From contig JAPLEH010000055.1 in assembly GCA_026391455.1 (NCBI GenBank), forward strand, positions 1-64,000: 64,000 nt of DNA, given 5' to 3'. Source of the DNA: Bacteroidota bacterium (lineage in GTDB: Bacteria > Bacteroidota > Bacteroidia > Chitinophagales > Chitinophagaceae). Shown here piece after piece: positions 25,087 through 33,641 of the stretch; the stretch's first letter is position 1; every line of letters begins with the position of its first letter. The notes under the pieces are model-generated. The model was not told the DNA's origin and ran no database searches. It saw only the letters and a list, made by a program, of their open reading frames with translations. A program made the translations under genes and the position numbers.

Positions 25087-25710
25087 TCAATTGTTTAACA
25101 ACGCGGAATTTTCATTAATAATTGGATTCTCTATATCGTGTGGCTCTTCGTAAGGCGTTTGATACGTTTTTTGTAAAGACTCACCCAGGTAACTGCCTAT
25201 CATTCCTCCTACAACTGTTGGCACATCATTCAATTGTCCGGCACTTGGCAACCCTATTGATGCACTAGCCAATGCACCCAGGTATCCGCCAACACCCCCT
25301 CCTAAAATCCATCCCAGACTATCTAACCCCTTTCCGAAACCGCCTTTGAGTTTTGCCCAGAGTTTTTTGGTTCGGGAAAATTGAATCGGATAGAGGTCGG
25401 CACGGTTTATAGCTTTTAACTGGTGAGTGACATCATAATGTAGTGGGGGATTGGGAATACCGGGAAACTCATTTTGGGTTGGCTGTGTATTACCTGATAC
25501 TGCCACCCGCTGAAGGGCCTTTGCCCCCATCAGATCTGCTTCTTTTTCCAAACCTTTATTATCATTCACTGGCACCTCACTCATTAATTGTAAAGCTGCT
25601 GCTTTACGGTTATCCGAAATGAGAGTTCCATATTTACCTGCATTTCCCGCAGCAGCACGTACAGGCGCAGATTTTTTTTTCTGTACAACGGAATGATTAT
25701 TGTGTTGCAT
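25087..25710 (-). CDS. eCIS cargo candidate with DUF4157 remnant and Gly-rich segment
   Basis: The 207-aa protein has the shared N-terminal motif ISDNRKAAALQ (DNR at residues 33-35). The block VPVNDNKGLEKEADLMGAKA (46-65) is nearly identical to the C-terminal part of the DUF4157 domain in the neighbouring gene, but the PHEAWH metal site is missing. A hydrophobic Gly-rich stretch (GWILGGGVGGYLGALASASIG, about 132-152) could insert into a membrane. It looks like a toxin fused to a reduced DUF4157 module. The activity is unknown. Confidence 0.7.
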   Translation of the reverse strand: MQHNNHSVVQKKKSAPVRAAAGNAGKYGTLISDNRKAAALQLMSEVPVNDNKGLEKEADLMGAKALQRVAVSGNTQPTQNEFPGIPNPPLHYDVTHQLKAINRADLYPIQFSRTKKLWAKLKGGFGKGLDSLGWILGGGVGGYLGALASASIGLPSAGQLNDVPTVVGGMIGSYLGESLQKTYQTPYEEPHDIENPIINENSALLNN

Positions 25711-25752
25711 AATTCATGTATTGTTTTCTATATTAAGCCATCACTATTGCAG

Positions 25753-26451
25753 CTATTTCCTCCTGTGCTTAGCTGCACCTTTTTTGGGCCTGGGGTGTTG
25801 GTGGTGCGAAGTCTTTTTAGGTTTTCTTTTTCCGGTCGGGGCTGGCAGTCCCTTATTGGGATTACCTCCCGCAAACGGATTCGGAGGTGGCGGAGGTCCT
25901 TGCGAAGCTGTTCCCGAACGTTGTACCGGTAATGATCCTCCTTTCTTTTCTCGTTGCAGTATATGCGATAGTTCATCTTCCGGATCGGGTCCATAACGTT
26001 GTACCGTTTGCAAAGCTTTAGCCCCCATATTATCCGCTTCTTTTTCCAAACCCTTATTATCATTCACCGGTATACCACCTGCCATTTGCATGGTTGGTTT
26101 TACTCTTCCTTTTGCCTGTTGTACTATATGCCATGCTTCGTGCGGAAGGTGTTTTTCCTGACCGGGTGCTACATGTATATCGGAGCCTTGTGCGTAGGCA
26201 TGTGCCTGCATTTGTGCGGGCTTCGCGCTGTTGTAATGTACGTTTACATGATCCATGGCCATACCGGAGAGGTTTTCGATACCTGATTTGAGGTTATCGG
26301 GGAGGCCGGTTTTGTTTGCTTTTTTTTGTACAATACTGCTCTGACGGTTATCGGAGATAGCAGAGGCATTTTTCCCAATCGTATTGGTGGCGGCCTTTTG
26401 CAACAGAGTATTTTTAGTCTTTTGAACAGACTGATTATTGGTTAATTTCAT
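25753..26451 (-). CDS. DUF4157-domain eCIS cargo candidate
   Basis: In this 232-aa protein the N-terminus carries AISDNRQSSIVQKK (DNR at 34-36). Residues about 49-135 form a complete DUF4157 domain with MDHVNVHYNSAKPAQ, AYAQGSDIHVAPGQE and the metallopeptidase-like PHEAWHIVQQ (HEAWH). DUF4157 is frequent in proteins carried by extracellular contractile injection systems and toxin loci. The C-terminal 60 residues are Pro/Gly/Lys-rich and very basic. Possible roles are processing of co-packed cargo or a delivery scaffold. Confidence 0.85.
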   Translation of the reverse strand: MKLTNNQSVQKTKNTLLQKAATNTIGKNASAISDNRQSSIVQKKANKTGLPDNLKSGIENLSGMAMDHVNVHYNSAKPAQMQAHAYAQGSDIHVAPGQEKHLPHEAWHIVQQAKGRVKPTMQMAGGIPVNDNKGLEKEADNMGAKALQTVQRYGPDPEDELSHILQREKKGGSLPVQRSGTASQGPPPPPNPFAGGNPNKGLPAPTGKRKPKKTSHHQHPRPKKGAAKHRRK

Positions 26452-26484
26452 TTCAATAATTATTTATTCAGTACTTCAAAACTG

Positions 26485-26500
26485 TAGCAGACATCTGCTA
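26485..26500. promoter_or_regulatory. interrupted palindrome TAGCAGA-CA-TCTGCTA ahead of the DUF4157 gene
   Basis: The element has 7-bp perfect arms around CA, 34 bases upstream of the DUF4157 gene start in a 132-base AT-rich spacer. It could be an operator or a hairpin. No promoter box could be identified with it. Confidence 0.35.
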
Positions 26501-26583
26501 TTTAAATTTGTTTAAGCATAACCTTTACCTTATAAATTAATTACTTCTTTGATCATTATTTGTCTACCCAACCTTCTCCGACT

Positions 26584-27369
26584 TTACCATTTCCGGCTCC
26601 CTCCTTTATTTCCCCCGCCACCTATATCTTTTTTGGGATATCCGCCTTTACCTCCGGTTCGTTTCTGAGCCTTAGCCATCTTTTTTACTTCCATTACAGG
26701 GTAACGGGCTTCATTTTGGCGTACGGCTGCCAATCTTTCCGGGGTTGTATCGGGGTGATAAAATATACCAGCCTGATCCCATCGGTAACCAGCGTTGATA
26801 AGTGTTTGGGCTTCGCCCCATGTTCCGGTCATTTCTCCACGACCTCTTTCTCGGACAAGACTATCAATAGAATAATCATCATTCAAAGCGGTCATGATCT
26901 TCCTATGCTTTAAAATAAATATTCGCTGCTGTTGAGTCATCTGATCCATCCACTCCGCGTTTTCCCCTTCTCGCAATTCTACATCCTGGTCACCGTTTCT
27001 TTTCTGTTTAATATATCGTGAGAGATAGGCGGGCAAGGCATCATTTTCTTTTTTCGCAGCTTCCAATCTGACTCTGATCAGGCTTTCGTGCTCATTGTCA
27101 CTACCAATAAGCGCTGTATCTTGTTCTTCACCCAGGTCATCATTTACTGCTGCAAATTCGTCAGCAGGTGTTACAAATTGTATAGGTTTTCCTTCAACTA
27201 TATTGAAATCATTTTGCTTCGACGCCATAGGTCGCAAACCGGCAACCTTTCGTTGAATTGCAATTCCCTGACGGTTATCTTCAATAACCTTCCCTTTATT
27301 GGCTACGGTATTAATAGGACTGCTTCCTGCTGTACTCATATTAAACCCCAACGTAATTGAATGACTCAT
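26584..27369 (-). CDS. eCIS cargo candidate of unknown activity
   Basis: The 261-aa protein has the motif VIEDNRQGIAIQRK (DNR at 31-33 from this start, the same distance as in its neighbours, which supports the start). After an acidic central part comes a helical region with Trp (NAEWMDQMTQQQRIFILKHR). The C-terminus is Gly/Lys-rich (RTGGKGGYPKKDIGGGGNKG). No catalytic motif is recognised. It is encoded between two other DNR-bearing genes and is very likely delivered with them. Confidence 0.65.
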   Translation of the reverse strand: MSHSITLGFNMSTAGSSPINTVANKGKVIEDNRQGIAIQRKVAGLRPMASKQNDFNIVEGKPIQFVTPADEFAAVNDDLGEEQDTALIGSDNEHESLIRVRLEAAKKENDALPAYLSRYIKQKRNGDQDVELREGENAEWMDQMTQQQRIFILKHRKIMTALNDDYSIDSLVRERGRGEMTGTWGEAQTLINAGYRWDQAGIFYHPDTTPERLAAVRQNEARYPVMEVKKMAKAQKRTGGKGGYPKKDIGGGGNKGGSRKW

Positions 27370-27383
27370 TATAAAAAATATCT

Positions 27384-28868
27384 TTAAAAATTCAACGCAT
27401 CAGCATAACTCTTCGCTCGCGCTTTCTTTTTTCCATTATCTCCAAACAATTGCTGCTCATCGTTCTTCAGCTTACTTACGCCAAGGTGACTGCTGATTCT
27501 GTCAAGGGACTGATCGCCCCCATAAAAGCCCTGACTTTCATTGTTGGCCAGCTTTATCCCAATCTGACCACGTACCATATCCCTTCTTCGCGATGCTTTT
27601 GTTTTAAAAATATCCGTCCATGATTTATTTCGTTCGAGCATATCATCATCCGGCACTTCTATACCGCCTCGTGATAACTGGTCTCTGTAATCCTCTGACT
27701 CCAGGGCCTTGCCCTGTTTATGCTTCTGATACAAATTATACAAGGCCATAGCTCCCCCAACTGCACCTGCCCCGGCCAGCAAACCCCATCCTATCGGGTT
27801 GGATAATCCCAAAGCCAACAACGTTGCTCCTCCTGCAACACCTAATGCACCACCGAGCGCTTTTCCATAATTTGATTTGGCTTTCATCCATTGATTTTCG
27901 CTGGCAAATCTTGCTATCCCTTCATTTGTAAAACCATTATTCTGCTCTTCTGCCAGTTTTCTACTCCTGTAATGTGCAAGGCCTCCGCCCACCAGACCAG
28001 TAACCAGATCCGAACCTCCTTTTATAATACCTGCTGGTGCAGCCACCACCCCTGCCGTATGGGATAAGGGTCCGAGTCCACCCAGATAATCAGCTACCTG
28101 CCCTATGCCACTGGCCCCTGCATTCACCACATTGCCTAAGGAACCCACCACACCCAATCCTTTTATCAGTTTGTCTTTTTTCTTTTCATCTGAAGTAATT
28201 ATATCTTTTGTATCCAATATCGCTTCCAGGCCAGACCCCAGTACACCCAATCCACCTCCCACGGCTCCGGTAATTCTGCCTGATTGACCCAGCGCATTAT
28301 TCCCGATCGCTGATCCCAGGCGAGTGATGATGGATCCTACACCAGATCCGACACTGCTTATCGTACCTGTTTTTTCGGCCAATGTTTTTTCTGATGGGTT
28401 GTCACTGTGTTCCCTGGATTGCGCATGGTGCTCATAATATCCACCGATAGATTCTTCTATATCGGTTTGGCTTCCGTGATCAAAACTTACACCACCAGAA
28501 TATTTTTGTGCCTTGCGTGAAAGATTCTCCTGTTTGGCAATACTGTCACCGAACAGAGCAAGGCGTCGTTCGCCTTCGTCCAGACCTTCATATTTATCGG
28601 GCTCTTTTTTCTTACCCCAGTTCCATGGCCAGTACCAACGCTGTACCACACCCTGACTTTTTTGCTGAACAGTGGCTGGCTTTGTTTCAAGGAATTTTGC
28701 CTGAATGGGCAAACTATTATCTTCAGATACAGTTCCAACATTTTTTTGCTGTACCGTATCGGTTTGACGGTTATCGGAAATAACCGATCCATTTTTCCCA
28801 CTGGTAGCTGCTGCCGCTTTCGCAAGAGGAACAGGTTTAATATCGGTAGTTATCTTTCCGGTTTGCAT
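27384..28868 (-). CDS. eCIS cargo candidate with large Gly/Ala-rich membrane-active region
   Basis: The 494-aa protein has VISDNRQTDTVQQK (DNR at 32-34), a Trp-rich linker (RWYWPWNWGKKK), then a region of about 200 residues made of Gly/Ala-rich hydrophobic helices (IITRLGSAIG, GAVGGGLGVLGSGLEAIL, ALGVAGGATLLALGLSNP, LLAGAGAVGGAMALYNLY). Such helices resemble pore-forming or membrane-inserting toxin modules, which is inference from composition. The C-terminal 110 residues are polar. It is separated from the next cargo gene by 43 bases. Confidence 0.65.
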   Translation of the reverse strand: MQTGKITTDIKPVPLAKAAAATSGKNGSVISDNRQTDTVQQKNVGTVSEDNSLPIQAKFLETKPATVQQKSQGVVQRWYWPWNWGKKKEPDKYEGLDEGERRLALFGDSIAKQENLSRKAQKYSGGVSFDHGSQTDIEESIGGYYEHHAQSREHSDNPSEKTLAEKTGTISSVGSGVGSIITRLGSAIGNNALGQSGRITGAVGGGLGVLGSGLEAILDTKDIITSDEKKKDKLIKGLGVVGSLGNVVNAGASGIGQVADYLGGLGPLSHTAGVVAAPAGIIKGGSDLVTGLVGGGLAHYRSRKLAEEQNNGFTNEGIARFASENQWMKAKSNYGKALGGALGVAGGATLLALGLSNPIGWGLLAGAGAVGGAMALYNLYQKHKQGKALESEDYRDQLSRGGIEVPDDDMLERNKSWTDIFKTKASRRRDMVRGQIGIKLANNESQGFYGGDQSLDRISSHLGVSKLKNDEQQLFGDNGKKKARAKSYADALNF

Positions 28869-28911
28869 GGATCATTTTTTTATCTCTTAACAGGCATACT
28901 TTTCGAGGATA

Positions 28912-29931
28912 TTAATTTTCTTCATCTTTTTTTTCTTCTTTTTCATCTTCCTTTTTTACTTTTTTAACAATCGTTTCTTTCTCCTTTTCCAGTTTTCTTT
29001 CATTCTTCTTCTTTATCCTTTCCCGTTTTTGATCTCTGCGTTCCTGTGCATCTTTATTACTTTTATACTCCTTCCGTCGTTCCTGTATGTAAGGCCATAC
29101 ATTTTTGATGTCTGACTCCTTCAACTGATCCTTGGTGGTCTTTTCCTTTTTTTTATGCTCCTTTTTAGATAATATTTCCAGATTATCTTCATGATTATAC
29201 ACTTCGTCTTTAAATGTCTCCAGTTCTGCCTCAGACATGCTGCTCTCTTCATGTCTGTACTTATCAATTGCTGTGTCGAGCTTTATCCAGTCCCTGATGT
29301 GATCAATATCCGGTTGTTTATGTTTGGAGTTTTTATTTTTGTGTTCCCTTATTTCCCGGCCAAATTTATCCAGCTCAATAATTTCCCCATCCCCTTTAAA
29401 TCCTGACCTTAAATTCCCCTTCTCGTCTGTTTGTCGTTTTATCAGGTTTTTACGGGTGTCCCTTTTCTTATCACTAAAAAACTTCCTGTTTTTTCTATAG
29501 CTATCATTCTTTTCCCTGAACAGTTCTTCGGGATCATTTTGATTGTGGCGTTCTTCGTCTGAATCCGGTTCATACCCTGAGGTCTCTTCAGATTCTTTCT
29601 TTTTGCGCTTTTTTACAGATTTCTTTTCCTCTATCTCTTCTTCACTGCTGCTGATCAGATCATCCTCCGAATCGATATTGCCAGGCACCCAATGATGGCC
29701 GATAACATTATTATTCATCTCCACCCAGCCCTCGGGCAAGGGTTCGTAGTGTAATTTCCCGTCTTTATCTTTCCATACGGCCTGTATTACCCCCATAGCT
29801 TTAAGCTGTAAGATGCTGCCAGCATTCCGGTTATCTGCTATTGCCATTCCTGATGAATGACGGGCTGCGGCCTGTACAGCAGCGGGCTTCAATGCATTTC
29901 TTTTTACCGAGTCGGATGCAAACCGTGTCAT
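28912..29931 (-). CDS. HNH-type nuclease eCIS cargo candidate
   Basis: The 339-aa protein has AIADNRNAGSILQLK (DNR at 33-35), a highly charged and probably disordered middle (Glu/Lys/Ser-rich, 86-170), then an HNH-like site: PDIDHIRDW (D210, H211), NHEDNLEIL (N250) and KKEH (H259). The spacing His-39-Asn-9-His fits HNH toxins. The last 75 residues are a long basic/acidic helix. It would cleave DNA in target cells. No immunity gene is recognisable next to it. Confidence 0.72.
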   Translation of the reverse strand: MTRFASDSVKRNALKPAAVQAAARHSSGMAIADNRNAGSILQLKAMGVIQAVWKDKDGKLHYEPLPEGWVEMNNNVIGHHWVPGNIDSEDDLISSSEEEIEEKKSVKKRKKKESEETSGYEPDSDEERHNQNDPEELFREKNDSYRKNRKFFSDKKRDTRKNLIKRQTDEKGNLRSGFKGDGEIIELDKFGREIREHKNKNSKHKQPDIDHIRDWIKLDTAIDKYRHEESSMSEAELETFKDEVYNHEDNLEILSKKEHKKKEKTTKDQLKESDIKNVWPYIQERRKEYKSNKDAQERRDQKRERIKKKNERKLEKEKETIVKKVKKEDEKEEKKDEEN

Positions 29932-29976
29932 ATTTCCGGTAACTTTTTAATATTGAATTAATGTCAATTTTATGTA

Positions 29977-30705
29977 TCAATTTGTATCCAACCCCTTCTC
30001 AAATGTCTTAAACTGATCCTTCGACATAATATCTGAACTCTCACCCCTGTTATCCAATATCCATTTTTTCAGATCTTTCGATTGGGGTGTAAGCGTTCGT
30101 TTCAACTTCGGTTTTTTCTCATAATGTAAATCGCCGCGCGCACCAATGGATCGGTTGGTGCTCTGATCGCCGGGCCGCAAATTGTATGGCGATGAATTCA
30201 GGATTTTCACCAGCAGTTTCGGATCTTTTTTTGCTCCCAGGGCCAGTGAATAATAGGCCTTATCTCCTTTCTTTATTTTTCCGAATTTTCGTTTGGGTAC
30301 CGTAATGTCCCGTATCATCTGATTCAGTTTTTTAGGATCTCCCTTCAGATTCTCCACCTGTTCCCTGATATCGTGATAAGACATCCGGTGAGCCATATCA
30401 TAAGGCCCAAGGTTAAGTGCGTTTTTAATGTACTTACGCATACGTGTTACATTGGACCGAAAACCGGGCCTTCTTGGTCCCCTTGCCAATTGAAAAACCC
30501 GTTTACGCTGTGCCACCGTTATGTGAGGAGACGCCTGCCCGTTTGCCTCAGATGAAAAACCAGGTCGCCCGTTTATCTGTTTTCGTTGCAGAATAACAGC
30601 GGGCCTGTTATCTGCGACAGGCATTGCCTGCCTTACTGCTCCTGCTGCGGACATTAATCCCGGAGTTACTCCGCCATTACGGAATGTATATCCAGTACCA
30701 ATCAT
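29977..30705 (-). CDS. basic eCIS cargo candidate, possible nuclease
   Basis: The 242-aa protein has PVADNRPAVILQRK (DNR at 32-34). From residue 70 it is strongly basic and contains YDMAHRMSYHDI and YNLRPGDQSTNRSIG followed by GDLHYEKK. This His/Asn pattern is reminiscent of nuclease-type polymorphic toxins, but it is not assignable with confidence. The start codon is two bases after the stop of the upstream 189-aa gene, so the cargo genes appear to be transcribed with the injection-system operon. Confidence 0.65.
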   Translation of the reverse strand: MIGTGYTFRNGGVTPGLMSAAGAVRQAMPVADNRPAVILQRKQINGRPGFSSEANGQASPHITVAQRKRVFQLARGPRRPGFRSNVTRMRKYIKNALNLGPYDMAHRMSYHDIREQVENLKGDPKKLNQMIRDITVPKRKFGKIKKGDKAYYSLALGAKKDPKLLVKILNSSPYNLRPGDQSTNRSIGARGDLHYEKKPKLKRTLTPQSKDLKKWILDNRGESSDIMSKDQFKTFEKGLDTN

Positions 30706-30707
30706 AT

Positions 30708-31277
30708 TTATACTTTTATTTTTTCATTTATTACTACCATCACGGGTCCATCACCACCTTTATAATCAATAACAGAGCAAAACCGTTGTGCATCCAACCA
30801 GGCTTTTAACCGGTTGAGCGCATGATGGTCGTACCCGGTCTCCACGCTATGACCGGTTATGAGCTGCAACAACCAATTCTCATACAGCGGACAAACTGTA
30901 AAGAGCTTAAAATCCTGTAATGGCAATACTGGCCCCAGGTTGTTGCCGGAAGAAACATTTCCATAGCAATACTCTTTTTCTTTGAGTTCTTCTGCGATGT
31001 AATGTTTTACCCTTTCAAAAAAATAATGCTCCAGATGTTTCCAATCCTTGCGGGTGGTTTTCACTTCCAGATAAAGCCTGCATTCGGTAATCAGATATCC
31101 GGTGATGTATAACTTACCCCAATCTTTCTCTTCATGTACCACCCAATCATTCAATGCCAATGCAACGATCAGTTGGAAACGTTCTTTGCTGAACCAGTCA
31201 CGCCAGTACCCGGCCCGGTATAGCACCCGGTGGGTATGTTTAGTTTTATGCCTGGAATATTCTGCTGATTCATCCAT
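30708..31277 (-). CDS. unrecognised 189-aa eCIS-locus protein
   Basis: I do not recognise this protein. It is soluble and rich in aromatic residues (RVLYRAGYWRDWFSKERF, WVVHEEKDWGKLYITGY, LEHYFFERVKHYIAEEL). It lies eight bases after the AAA+ ATPase gene and directly before the cargo genes. Its position suggests a cargo chaperone or loading factor, but only position supports that. Confidence 0.7.
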   Translation of the reverse strand: MDESAEYSRHKTKHTHRVLYRAGYWRDWFSKERFQLIVALALNDWVVHEEKDWGKLYITGYLITECRLYLEVKTTRKDWKHLEHYFFERVKHYIAEELKEKEYCYGNVSSGNNLGPVLPLQDFKLFTVCPLYENWLLQLITGHSVETGYDHHALNRLKAWLDAQRFCSVIDYKGGDGPVMVVINEKIKV

Positions 31278-31285
31278 ATTTCAAC

Positions 31286-32635
31286 TCATTTCGCGGGTGT
31301 TTTATTTTCTTTTCGTAATTCGCGCCGCAATGCTTCCAGCAATTCTGTTTCCAATACCACGGTATCGTTTCGCCTGATTGCGGCCAGCGCACAACTGCGC
31401 AATACATTGATGATTGCTCCTCCGGCAAGTTCATACTGCTCGGCAATACGCTTCAGATCGATTGCCGGATGCAGGGTGCAGGTACCAGAGAAGGCATTCT
31501 TCCATAATTGTAATCTTTCTTCCGGTGCCGGCATGGCAAAATGGATCATAGATTGAAAACGCCGGGAGAAGGCCTCATCAATATTCGCTTTGAGGTTGGT
31601 AGCCAGTATCACCACACCCGGAAAATCTTCGATGCGCTGCAGCAAATAAGCCGTTTGCTGATTGGCAAACCGGTCATTCGATGAATTAGCTGCAGTACGT
31701 TTACCAAACAATGCATCTGCTTCATCAAAGAATAATATCCAGTTTTTATGGCGGGCTATATTGAAAATACCGGCCAAATTTTTTTCTGTTTCCCCGATGT
31801 ATTTCGATACAATCATGGAGAGATCGATCTTATATACATCCTTGCCTGATGTTTTTCCCAATAATGCAGCCGTGAGTGTTTTACCCGTTCCCGGAGGGCC
31901 ATAAAATAAGGTGCGGTATCCCGGCTTAATTTTTCTAACAAGCCCCCAATCTTTCATCAGTGTATCGCCATGTTCCATCCAGTATCGTATGTCCATTATC
32001 TGCTCATAGACGTGATCATCCAATACCACATCATCCCATTCGAGGGGCGTGGTGATTTTTTGTGCAGGGAATTGAGCTGTATTCTCTTCTCTTGTCTCAA
32101 TACCCGTAACAAAAAAATGAAACCAGTTATTATCAAGACCAAGTAATGCACTGCCTGCAGGCATTCCGGCTTCCACTATACCAGGTAGCAACACCTGCTC
32201 ACGAATGAGTACCGAATCAGTACCGAATACCTGCATGGCTTCCATTCTCAGTTCCGGATGCGTACCCGTAGCGATGTAGTAAAATGTTTGAATGGTCGGT
32301 AAAAATCCACCGTGGTTTTTATCGACTAATCCACCGAATTCAGAAAAGCCCCGGTCATATACCTGATTTTTCCCAAAAAAAACATCCAGCAATTCTGGCC
32401 GCAGATGTGGTACCATCGCCAATACCAATGCCAGTCTTTCCAGCAATCCCAGGTTCCATTTTTTCACACTTACTGCATAGGGATCATTCTCTCCTGTCAG
32501 ATCAGGCAACGGAATGTCCATCCATTCCTTCTCATGTCCTTCCTGCAAAAAATAAGATTTGATGAGCTGATCAATGACAGCAGTCAACCAATCCATTTCA
32601 GCATTCAGTGTACTATGGTTGCCGGGATTCGACAT
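31286..32635 (-). CDS. AAA+ ATPase of the contractile injection system (Afp15-like)
   Basis: The 449-aa protein has an N-terminal family-specific domain of about 200 residues followed by one AAA+ module. Walker A is GPPGTGKT (246-253), Walker B is ILFFDEAD (300-307), and the sensor/Arg-finger region is ATNLKANIDEAFSRRF. Afp15-type ATPases are core components of extracellular contractile injection systems and are thought to act in assembly or cargo handling. The gene is 36 bases after the 302-aa gene. Confidence 0.92.
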   Translation of the reverse strand: MSNPGNHSTLNAEMDWLTAVIDQLIKSYFLQEGHEKEWMDIPLPDLTGENDPYAVSVKKWNLGLLERLALVLAMVPHLRPELLDVFFGKNQVYDRGFSEFGGLVDKNHGGFLPTIQTFYYIATGTHPELRMEAMQVFGTDSVLIREQVLLPGIVEAGMPAGSALLGLDNNWFHFFVTGIETREENTAQFPAQKITTPLEWDDVVLDDHVYEQIMDIRYWMEHGDTLMKDWGLVRKIKPGYRTLFYGPPGTGKTLTAALLGKTSGKDVYKIDLSMIVSKYIGETEKNLAGIFNIARHKNWILFFDEADALFGKRTAANSSNDRFANQQTAYLLQRIEDFPGVVILATNLKANIDEAFSRRFQSMIHFAMPAPEERLQLWKNAFSGTCTLHPAIDLKRIAEQYELAGGAIINVLRSCALAAIRRNDTVVLETELLEALRRELRKENKTPAK

Positions 32636-32671
32636 ATTTATTCAAATTTGCTGTGTACAACCCGGAGCTGC

Positions 32672-33580
32672 TCATCCGAACAGTTTCTCCAGATCATCCA
32701 GATTTGCATCCACCCATTTAAAATAATGTAATGCGGTGTTCGGGTTCAGTTCATTGGCCTGAAGCATGTCCAGTAATCCGGCGCGCATATATTGCTCCTG
32801 CTCGTAACTGAACCGGTAATCGAAATGGAAATCGCAGGCAAAAAATCCGGTAGCCCATTCGTTGTATTGCTGCGCACGTGCTATAAGTTCACTGATGAAC
32901 ACCTGAATCCGATCATCCTGTACGGCCAGTTTCTTTGCTTTGAAGAATACCGGTTTTCTTTTTTCTTCCCGATGGTAATATTCTATGTCTTTGGACTGAA
33001 TAGTGCGCGCCGCATGATGTCCGAAAATGTCTACTAATCCAAAATTTTCTGACTCCGTTGCGATCTCCAACTCCGCTTCAGAGTCACCGGCTACTGCCAG
33101 CGTCCAGTCGGAAGGTGCAGCCGATTCAGTAACCACATATACATCCCGGAAAGAAAATACCGTTGTGGTCAATTTAATAATGAGGGCTTGTTGCCATTCA
33201 TGCCAATTCTCGATACGGATTGATTTTGGCGAAACCCCTTTGAACAAGAAACTACCCCTGTCGGCAAATACCAGCAATTGCTTGCTGAATTCAAAATGTC
33301 CATCGATCGGTCCTTGTCCGCTCGAGCGGCCTGAATAGGCTTTACTCACTCCGTCGCTGATTTCCCAGGCGGCCTGGTTGAGGGGAATATCATGACGCAT
33401 ACTCACATAATCACGATCGATGATCCCGTTTCTGAAAATGTTTCCCAGTAATATCATCTGGCCGTTGTGTATCTGGAAAAAATCACCGGGGAGCATATTT
33501 TGATTCAATGGCATGGCAGGTATAAATCCACCGGTACGCCAATAACATTGCCGGAAAAAAAGCCTGAATACATTATCCAT
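32672..33580 (-). CDS. unrecognised 302-aa eCIS-locus protein
   Basis: The protein has no signal or membrane segment. It is beta-rich in the first half (ILLGNIFRNGIIDRDYVSMR, FVFADRGSFLFKGV-like strands) and helical at the end, closing with YFKWVDANLDDLEKLFG. It lies between the coiled-coil genes and the ATPase. A hairpin (33598-33629) precedes its start, which may lower its expression relative to the structural genes. No function can be assigned. Confidence 0.7.
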   Translation of the reverse strand: MDNVFRLFFRQCYWRTGGFIPAMPLNQNMLPGDFFQIHNGQMILLGNIFRNGIIDRDYVSMRHDIPLNQAAWEISDGVSKAYSGRSSGQGPIDGHFEFSKQLLVFADRGSFLFKGVSPKSIRIENWHEWQQALIIKLTTTVFSFRDVYVVTESAAPSDWTLAVAGDSEAELEIATESENFGLVDIFGHHAARTIQSKDIEYYHREEKRKPVFFKAKKLAVQDDRIQVFISELIARAQQYNEWATGFFACDFHFDYRFSYEQEQYMRAGLLDMLQANELNPNTALHYFKWVDANLDDLEKLFG

Positions 33581-33597
33581 ATTGAATTACATTATGA

Positions 33598-33629
33598 TCA
33601 TCCGCCAGTCATTTAAAACCGGCGGATGA
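33598..33629 (-). promoter_or_regulatory. intercistronic hairpin in the eCIS operon
   Basis: TCATCCGCC (33598-33606) pairs with GGCGGATGA (33621-33629) around a 14-nt loop. It lies between the 234-aa coiled-coil gene and the 302-aa gene. No U-tract follows, so partial termination or mRNA 3'-end protection is more likely than full termination. Confidence 0.6.
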
Positions 33630-33641
33630 CCTTGAAATAAA

